Shown piece after piece: positions 58,107-64,000 of a DNA stretch of 64,000 nt (positions are counted from its first letter, which is position 1; the number at the start of each line of letters is the position of its first letter). Below the pieces are notes generated by a model. It made no database searches, had not been told where the DNA came from, and was given only the letters and a program-made list of their open reading frames with translations. Source of the DNA: Stigmatella aurantiaca (GTDB lineage: Bacteria > Myxococcota > Myxococcia > Myxococcales > Myxococcaceae); assembly GCF_900109545.1 (NCBI RefSeq), contig NZ_FOAP01000033.1, positions 31,737-95,736 on the forward strand, in the 5' to 3' direction. The translations under genes and the position numbers were made by a program.

Positions 58107-59123
58107 CTGGCGTACGTCATCTACACCTCGGGCTCGACGGGCAAGCCGAAGGGGACGCTGCTGGAGCACGGAGGGTTGTGCAACGCGGCGCGGGCAGCCA
58201 TCCAGATACTGGGGTTGGGGCCTGGAAAGAAGGTGCTGCAGTTCTCGTCGCTGGGTTTCGATGCCTCGGTGTGGGAGATGTTCTCAGCGCTGCTGAGCGG
58301 GGCGCACCTGGTGCTGGCGTCGAAGGAAGCGCTGATGCCGGGAGCGCCGCTGCAGGAGTTGCTGCAGGCGCAGGCCATCACCACGGCCACGCTGACGCCC
58401 TCGGTGCTCATGCAGTTGGAGCCCGGGAGTCTGCCTTCGCTGGAGACGGTGGCGGCCGCGGGCGAGGCGTGCACGCCGGAGCTGGTAGGGCGGTGGAAGC
58501 CGGGCCGACGGTTCATCAACGCCTACGGCCCCACGGAAGTGACTATCTGCGCGACGCAGAACTCGCAGGTGGAGGCGGTGAGGCCCACCATCGGCCGGGC
58601 ATTGCCCAACGTGCAGGTGTACGTGCTGGATGAGGGGCAGAGGGTGGTGCCGGTGGGGGTGGCCGGAGAGCTGTGCGTGGGAGGAGCGGGGCTGGCGCGA
58701 GGGTACCTGGGCCGAGCGGAGCTGACGGCGGAGCGGTTCATCCCCAACCCGTACAGCGAGGAGCCCGGAGCGAGGCTGTACCGGACGGGGGACCGGGTGA
58801 GGTGGCTGGAGAACGGGGAGCTGGAGTTCCTGGGGCGGATGGACTTCCAGGTGAAGCTGAGGGGCTTCCGGATCGAACTGGAGGAGGTGGAGGCAGCGCT
58901 GAGCCAGCAGCCTGGGCTGAGCGAGGCGGTGGTGGTGGTGAGGGAGGATGTGCCGGGGGTGAAGCGGCTGGTGGCGTATGTGGTGGGAGCGGGCAAACAG
59001 CCCCCGCCCAGCAGCGAGGCGCTCAGAAGCGCGCTGAAGCAGAAGCTGCCGGAGTACATGGTGCCCTCGGCATTCGTGAGGATGGAGGCGCTGCCGCTGG
59101 CCCTCACCGGCAAGGTGGACCGG
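57675..59123 (+). repeat. direct repeat copy 2, A2 domain of the second NRPS
   Basis: Partner of 53160-54608. It carries the C-to-T change that makes TAG at 58104. Pocket residues are the same as in copy 1, so both domains should activate the same amino acid if A2 were intact. Confidence 0.9.
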
Positions 59124-62100
59124 CGGGCCTTGCCTGTTCCGACGCTTGACGGAGACGGGCGGCGGGAAGGCTTCGTCGAGCCGAGAACGGAAGTGGAGCG
59201 CAAGCTGGCGGAGGTGTGGGCCAGCGTGCTCAAGCAGCCGCGAGTCGGCGTGCACGACAACTTCTTCGAGCTGGGCGGGGATTCGATCAGCAGCATGCAG
59301 ATCGTGGCCCGTGCACACCAGGTGGGTCTCAAGGTCACGTCGAAGCAGTTGTTCCAGCATCAGACGATCGCCGAACTCGGGACGGTGGTGGTGGATGCGA
59401 GTGGAATGCACGCGCAGGGCGTGGTGCAGAACCTCGAACCGCTGAAGGCCTCCACTTTCCCGCTGGCCAGGCTGGACCCAGCAACGCTGGAGCGGGTGCT
59501 TCAGCAGCACCCGGGGGCCGAAGACATCTACCCGCTGTCGCCGCTGCAGCAGGGCATGCTCTTCCACGCGCTGCTGTCGGTGGAACTGGGCATGTACTTC
59601 GAGCAGGCCGTCTGGCGCTTTGGGGGCACGCTCCAGGCCCCGGCTTTCCGGCGCGCATGGCAGGAGGTGGTGGACCGCAACCCCATCTTGAGGACGGGCT
59701 TCTTCTGGGGAGAAGTGCCCGAGCCGCTCCAGGTGGTGCACCCGCGGGTGGAGCTGCCGTGGCAGGAACTCGACTGGCGGGAGGTGCCCGCCACCGAACG
59801 GCACACGCGGCTGGAGGCTTTCCTCCAGGAGGATCGTGCCCAGGGCTTCGAGCTTTCACGCCCTCCGATGATGCGGGTGGCCATTGTCCGGATGGGGGAC
59901 AACGACTCCTGGATCATCTGGAGCTTCCACCACATCCTGCTGGATGGGTGGAGCGCCTCCCTGCTGCTCAAGGACCTGTTCGAGCTGTACGGAGCCTTCG
60001 TGCAAGGCCAACAGCTCCAGCTTCCCCCCAGGCCTGCGTTCCGTGAGTACATCGCGTGGTTGCAAGGGCAGGACTCCACTGAGGCGCAGGCCTACTGGAC
60101 CCGGGAGCTCCAGGGCTTCACGGCGCCCACGCCACTGCCAGGCGCGCGGAGTCTTGACCGTACCGGTTCCGAGTCCTCTCAGCAGCGCGAGCTTGAGGTC
60201 CAGCTCTCCGACGCTTCTACGGAGGCGGTGCAGGCCTTCGCGCGCAAGCACAAGCTGACGGTCAACACGGTGGCTCAGGCAGCGTGGGCGCTGGTCCTGG
60301 GCCGCTACAGCGGGGAGCCGGAGGTCGTCTTCGGCAGCACCCTGGCAGGCCGCCCGCCGGAGTTGACGGGAGCCGAAGCGATCGTCGGCGTGCTCATCAA
60401 CACGCTGCCGGTCCGGGTCCGGCTTCCGGCCGGGGCGGTCCTCCTGACGTGGTTGCAGGACCTCCAGGCACAGCAACTGGAGCAGCGTCAGCACCAGCAC
60501 TGCCCGCTGGTGCAGATCCAGAAGTGGAGTGAGGTGCCTCGGGAGCGGGCGCTGTTCGACAGCCTGTTCGTGTTCGACTACCCGATGGATGCCTCTGAGA
60601 AGGAGCGGCTCGGGATTCTGGACGCCGAGACCTTCCGGCCCAGCCAACGGACGAACTATCCGCTCACGGCCACACTGGGATTCCCCCGGGGCAAGTTGGA
60701 GCTGAGACTCGCGCATGAGCCCCAAGCCTTCGACGCGGCGCTCATCGATCAGGTTTTGGCGCACTGGAAGCTGGCTCTGGAGCGCATCGTTGCTCACCCT
60801 GAGCAGCGGTTGAGGGATCTGCAGCTCCTCACGGCAGACGAGCGTCTGCAGGTGCTGGAGACCTGGAATCAGACGTCGGCGGAGTACCCGCGAGAGCAGT
60901 GCGTTCATCAGCTGTTTGAAGCGCAGGCGGAGCGAACGCCGGAAGCGGTGGCGGTGCGAAGCGGAAGCGAGCAGGTGACGTACGGGGAGCTGAACCGGCG
61001 AGCCAATCAGCTGGCGCACCTGCTGGTGAAGAAGGGGGTAGGCCCGGAGACGCTGGTGGGGCTGTGCACCGAGCGAACGGTGGACACGGTGGTGGGCCTG
61101 CTGGGGATTCTGAAGGCCGGTGGAGCGTACGTGCCGCTGGACCCGGCCTATCCGCAGGAGCGGCTGGCCTACATGCTGGAGGACACCCGTGCGCCGGTGC
61201 TGGTGACGCAGGCGGCGCTGGTGGGCCGCTTCAGTGAGCTGAAGGCCCAGGTGGTGTGCCTGGACACGCAGCGGGCAGAGCTTGAGCACCAGCCGGAGGA
61301 TGCGCCGGTGAGCGGGGTGAAGGCCCGGAACCTGGCGTACGTCATCTACACCTCGGGCTCCACGGGGAGGCCGAAGGGGGCGATGCTCGAGCACCAGGGG
61401 GTGTGCAACTACCTGACGTGGAGCGCGAGAGAGTACCGGGTGGAAGAGGGGCAGGGGGCGCCGGTGCACTCGTCGATTTCGTTCGACTTGACGGTGACGA
61501 GCCTGGTGCTGCCGCTGGTGGTGGGACGTCCGGTGGTGATGGTGGGGGAAGAGGCGGGGGTGGAAGGGCTGGGCGAAGCGTTGAAGGCCGGGGAGAACTA
61601 CAGCCTGGTGAAGCTGACGCCGACGCACCTGAAGGTGCTGGCGCAGCAGCTGAAGCCCGAAGAGGTGAAGGGCCGGACGCGGGCGTTCATCATCGGAGGG
61701 GAAGGGCTGTCGGCCGAGAGCCTGAGGTACTGGCGGGAGCACGCGCCGCAGACGCGGCTCATCAACGAGTACGGCCCGACCGAGACGGTGGTGGGCTGCA
61801 GCATCTACGAGGTGGGTGCGGCGGATGCGGCGGAGGGGGCGGTACCCATTGGGCACCCGATCGCCAACACGCAGCTGTACGTGTTGGATGGGCAGTTGCA
61901 GGTGGTGCCCAAGGGAGTGGCCGGAGAGCTGTATATCGGCGGAGAGGGCGTAGGCCGAGGGTACCTGGGGAGGCCAGAGCTGACGGCGGAGCGGTTCATG
62001 CCGGACCCGTTCAGCCGACAGGCCGGAGCGAGGCTGTACAAGACGGGCGACCTGGTGAAGAGGCAGGCGGACGGGAAGCTGGAGTACCTGGGCCGTCTGG

Positions 62101-64000
62101 ACACACAGGTGAAGGTGAGGGGCTACCGCATCGAGCTGGGAGAGATCGAGGCGGTGCTGGCCAAGCACCCTGCGGTACACGAGGCAGTGGTGGTGGTGCG
62201 CGAGGACGGGCCGGGAGGGGCACGGCTCGTGGCTTACGTCACGGCCCATCCTGGACAGACGGTGCGCGAGGACGAGCTGCGGGCCCTCCTGTCGGGGACG
62301 CTGCCGGAGTACATGGTTCCAGCGGCCTTCATGGTGCTGGAAACGCTCCCGGTGACGCAGAACGGGAAGGTGGACCGTCGCGCCCTGCCTGCGCCCGTGG
62401 CGCGTGAGGCCGAGTCTTTCAGTGCCCTGCGGTCCCCCAGTGAGGAACTGGTGGCCGGGATCTGGGCGCAGCTGCTCGGTGTTCCGAGGGTGGGGCGGCA
62501 CGACAACTTCTTTGCCCTGGGCGGTCACTCGCTCTTGGCGATGCAAACCGCTTCGCGGCTTCGGAACGCGTTTCAGATGGAGTTGCCGCTGAGGTGGCTC
62601 TTCGAGGCACCAACGGTGAGCGCTCTGGCCCAGCGGGTGGATTCCGCCCGGCACGAGACGCCCGCGCCCCAGGTGTTCCCGCTTGCCCCCGTGCCGCGAG
62701 AGCAGCCGTTGCCGTTGTCCTTCTCTCAGCAGCGGCTGTGGTTCCTGGATCAGCTTTCCCCCGGGGATCCGTCGTTCAACCTGACCCTGGCCGCGCGGGT
62801 GACGGGCCCCTTGGATGCTGGGCGCCTGGAGTGGAGCCTGCGGGAACTCAGCAAGCGTCACGAGGCGCTGCGGACGACGTTCGCGACGGTGCAAGGCCAG
62901 ACGGTGCAGCTCATCTCGCCGGAGCCGCGGATCCAGCTGAACGTGGTGGACCTCTCAGGCTTGCCTGGGCACGAGCAAGAGGCGGAGGTGCAACGCCGGG
63001 CCGACGAGGATGCGGCCCGGCCGTTCGACCTCACGAAGGGGCCCCTGCTGCGGGCCCAGTTGCTCTGCCTCGCGCCGCAAGAGGGCGTGCTGTTGCTGGC
63101 ACTTCACCACATCGTGACCGACGGCTGGTCCATGGGCCTGTTCTTCAAGGAACTGGGGGCCCTCTACGAGGCTCACGGCCGTGGCGAAGCGTCTCCTCTT
63201 CCCGCGCTGTCCCTTCAGTATGCGGACTATGCGGTGTGGCAGCGCAACTGGCTGTCCGGCGAAGTGCTGGAGGGGCAGCTGGCCTACTGGAGCAAGCAGC
63301 TGTCGGGAGCCCCTGCGGTCCTGGAGCTGCCCACGGATCGTCCTCGCCCGGCGGTTCGCACCACTCGGGGCGCACTCGCCGTGGGGCCCAAGCTTCCCTC
63401 GGCGCTGATTCGAGCGCTGCGCGGGATGGCTCAGAAGGAGGGGGTGACCTTCTTCATGCTGATGGAGGCGGCCTTCCACGCCCTGCTGCACCGCTACAGC
63501 GGGCAGGAGGACATCTCGGTAGGGACGACCATCGCCGGCCGGAACCGGACCGAGACCGAGCCACTCATTGGCCTGTTCATCAATACCCTCGTCCTTCGTG
63601 TGAACCTGGGAGGAGATCCGACGTTCCGGGAGCTGCTGGGACGGGTGCGGGAGGTGGCATTGGGTGCGTACGCGCACCAGGACGTGCCCTTCGAGCGGCT
63701 GGTGGATGAGCTGGCCCCCACGCGCAGCCTGAGCCATTCGCCCCTGTTCCAGGTGGTCTTCGACGTGGGGCTCCCTGCTGGAGGCCCCCCTGCGGCGCTG
63801 GCGGATCTCAAGCTCTCGCCCCTGCGGACCCAGATCACCACGACGAAGTTCGATCTGGCATTCCTCATGGTGGACCATGAGGACGGGATGGTGGGTCTCT
63901 GCCAGTACAGCACGGAGCTGTACGAGGAGGAGACGATCCAGCGGATGCTGGGGCACCTGACGAGGCTGCTGGAGGCGGTGGCAGGCAACGCGGAGCAGCG
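58107..64000 (+). CDS. in-frame continuation of the second NRPS after the TAG (partial)
   Basis: The same frame stays open from the TAG to the end of the window, over 1960 codons, with perfect NRPS logic. Domains are the rest of A2 (to about 59150; pocket DAWTAAAICK), PCP2 (GGDSI, serine codon 59283), C3 (59525-60830; SFHHILLDGWS), A3 (60890-62400; pocket DLTKIGEVGK, Asn-type), PCP3 (GGHSLLAMQ near 62520) and C4 (62690 to the window edge; LHHIVTDGWS). PCP2 is of the kind that precedes an epimerase, yet C3 follows directly. There is no credible start codon just after the TAG, since any restart would lack half an A domain. It is either one gene with a nonsense mutation, a sequencing error, or a readthrough case. 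It continues off the right edge. Confidence 0.8.
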   Translation, partial: MAYVIYTSGSTGKPKGTLLEHGGLCNAARAAIQILGLGPGKKVLQFSSLGFDASVWEMFSALLSGAHLVLASKEALMPGAPLQELLQAQAITTATLTPSVLMQLEPGSLPSLETVAAAGEACTPELVGRWKPGRRFINAYGPTEVTICATQNSQVEAVRPTIGRALPNVQVYVLDEGQRVVPVGVAGELCVGGAGLARGYLGRAELTAERFIPNPYSEEPGARLYRTGDRVRWLENGELEFLGRMDFQVKLRGFRIELEEVEAALSQQPGLSEAVVVVREDVPGVKRLVAYVVGAGKQPPPSSEALRSALKQKLPEYMVPSAFVRMEALPLALTGKVDRRALPVPTLDGDGRREGFVEPRTEVERKLAEVWASVLKQPRVGVHDNFFELGGDSISSMQIVARAHQVGLKVTSKQLFQHQTIAELGTVVVDASGMHAQGVVQNLEPLKASTFPLARLDPATLERVLQQHPGAEDIYPLSPLQQGMLFHALLSVELGMYFEQAVWRFGGTLQAPAFRRAWQEVVDRNPILRTGFFWGEVPEPLQVVHPRVELPWQELDWREVPATERHTRLEAFLQEDRAQGFELSRPPMMRVAIVRMGDNDSWIIWSFHHILLDGWSASLLLKDLFELYGAFVQGQQLQLPPRPAFREYIAWLQGQDSTEAQAYWTRELQGFTAPTPLPGARSLDRTGSESSQQRELEVQLSDASTEAVQAFARKHKLTVNTVAQAAWALVLGRYSGEPEVVFGSTLAGRPPELTGAEAIVGVLINTLPVRVRLPAGAVLLTWLQDLQAQQLEQRQHQHCPLVQIQKWSEVPRERALFDSLFVFDYPMDASEKERLGILDAETFRPSQRTNYPLTATLGFPRGKLELRLAHEPQAFDAALIDQVLAHWKLALERIVAHPEQRLRDLQLLTADERLQVLETWNQTSAEYPREQCVHQLFEAQAERTPEAVAVRSGSEQVTYGELNRRANQLAHLLVKKGVGPETLVGLCTERTVDTVVGLLGILKAGGAYVPLDPAYPQERLAYMLEDTRAPVLVTQAALVGRFSELKAQVVCLDTQRAELEHQPEDAPVSGVKARNLAYVIYTSGSTGRPKGAMLEHQGVCNYLTWSAREYRVEEGQGAPVHSSISFDLTVTSLVLPLVVGRPVVMVGEEAGVEGLGEALKAGENYSLVKLTPTHLKVLAQQLKPEEVKGRTRAFIIGGEGLSAESLRYWREHAPQTRLINEYGPTETVVGCSIYEVGAADAAEGAVPIGHPIANTQLYVLDGQLQVVPKGVAGELYIGGEGVGRGYLGRPELTAERFMPDPFSRQAGARLYKTGDLVKRQADGKLEYLGRLDTQVKVRGYRIELGEIEAVLAKHPAVHEAVVVVREDGPGGARLVAYVTAHPGQTVREDELRALLSGTLPEYMVPAAFMVLETLPVTQNGKVDRRALPAPVAREAESFSALRSPSEELVAGIWAQLLGVPRVGRHDNFFALGGHSLLAMQTASRLRNAFQMELPLRWLFEAPTVSALAQRVDSARHETPAPQVFPLAPVPREQPLPLSFSQQRLWFLDQLSPGDPSFNLTLAARVTGPLDAGRLEWSLRELSKRHEALRTTFATVQGQTVQLISPEPRIQLNVVDLSGLPGHEQEAEVQRRADEDAARPFDLTKGPLLRAQLLCLAPQEGVLLLALHHIVTDGWSMGLFFKELGALYEAHGRGEASPLPALSLQYADYAVWQRNWLSGEVLEGQLAYWSKQLSGAPAVLELPTDRPRPAVRTTRGALAVGPKLPSALIRALRGMAQKEGVTFFMLMEAAFHALLHRYSGQEDISVGTTIAGRNRTETEPLIGLFINTLVLRVNLGGDPTFRELLGRVREVALGAYAHQDVPFERLVDELAPTRSLSHSPLFQVVFDVGLPAGGPPAALADLKLSPLRTQITTTKFDLAFLMVDHEDGMVGLCQYSTELYEEETIQRMLGHLTRLLEAVAGNAEQ

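Noticed and set aside
58107..64000. A separate NRPS gene starting after the TAG
   Set aside because: No plausible start codon with a ribosome binding site precedes a complete domain, and the frame resumes inside the A domain exactly at the residue after the stop.
1..64000. CRISPR array or insertion sequence
   Set aside because: No short regularly spaced repeats and no transposase or terminal inverted repeats were noticed on either strand.

Overview
The window reads as chromosomal DNA from a high-GC Gram-negative secondary-metabolite producer. Codon use with G/C in nearly every third position, the mixed NRPS/PKS architecture and the NRPS linker style all fit a myxobacterium (Myxococcus, Corallococcus, Cystobacter or a relative). 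That assignment is inferred from style; no marker gene proves it.

Region 1 (1-9565) is the right end of a probable defence island. It holds the C-terminus of a BrxD-like BREX ATPase and a complete Lhr-like BrxHI helicase on the + strand. Converging on them from the - strand is a three-gene set: a small helix-turn-helix protein, a 1239-aa RecD-like helicase with a possible C-terminal nuclease, and a DEAD/DEAH helicase. The island ends in a 45-bp fragment that is the 3' part of a tRNA-Pro(GGG) gene, cut exactly at the anticodon loop and still followed by a strong hairpin terminator. This is the usual footprint of integration into a tRNA gene, so the intact tRNA and an integrase would lie left of the window.

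Region 2 (9620-16729) opens a biosynthetic cluster: a SyrD/PvdE-type cyclic-peptide ABC exporter, two MGT-family (GT1) glycosyltransferases, a GT2 glycosyltransferase and a GMC flavoprotein oxidoreductase.

Region 3 (16730-46706) is one tightly overlapped operon. The first megasynthase is FAAL-ACP-C-A-PCP-C-A-PCP-E-C-A-PCP-C-A-PCP, the second is a one-module PKS (KS-AT-KR-ACP), and the third is C-A-PCP-C-A-PCP-C. A GT4-like glycosyltransferase follows. The FAAL loads a fatty acid, so the product is a lipopeptide. Reading the A-domain pocket residues by eye gives Asp-like, aromatic (epimerised), Thr, aromatic, a malonate extension, aromatic, aromatic.

Region 4 (46727-52528) is a divergent four-gene operon: an FtsX-type permease, a CmlA-family di-iron beta-hydroxylase with a metallo-beta-lactamase fold, a short-chain dehydrogenase, and a second large FtsX-type permease.

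Region 5 (52602-64000, running off the window) is a further NRPS: truncated C-A-PCP-E-C-A-PCP-C-A-PCP-C. Its second A domain is interrupted by an in-frame TAG at 58104 where its near-identical sister copy has CAG. The third A domain carries an Asn-type code.

Together the genes describe a glycosylated, beta-hydroxylated, acylated nonribosomal peptide pathway with dedicated export. No thioesterase, phosphopantetheinyl transferase or methyltransferase is visible, so release and the last residues lie outside the window. I do not recognise the cluster as a known compound. The main oddities are the nonsense codon, two pairs of recently homogenised repeats inside the NRPS genes, degenerate or truncated C domains, and a missing epimerase.
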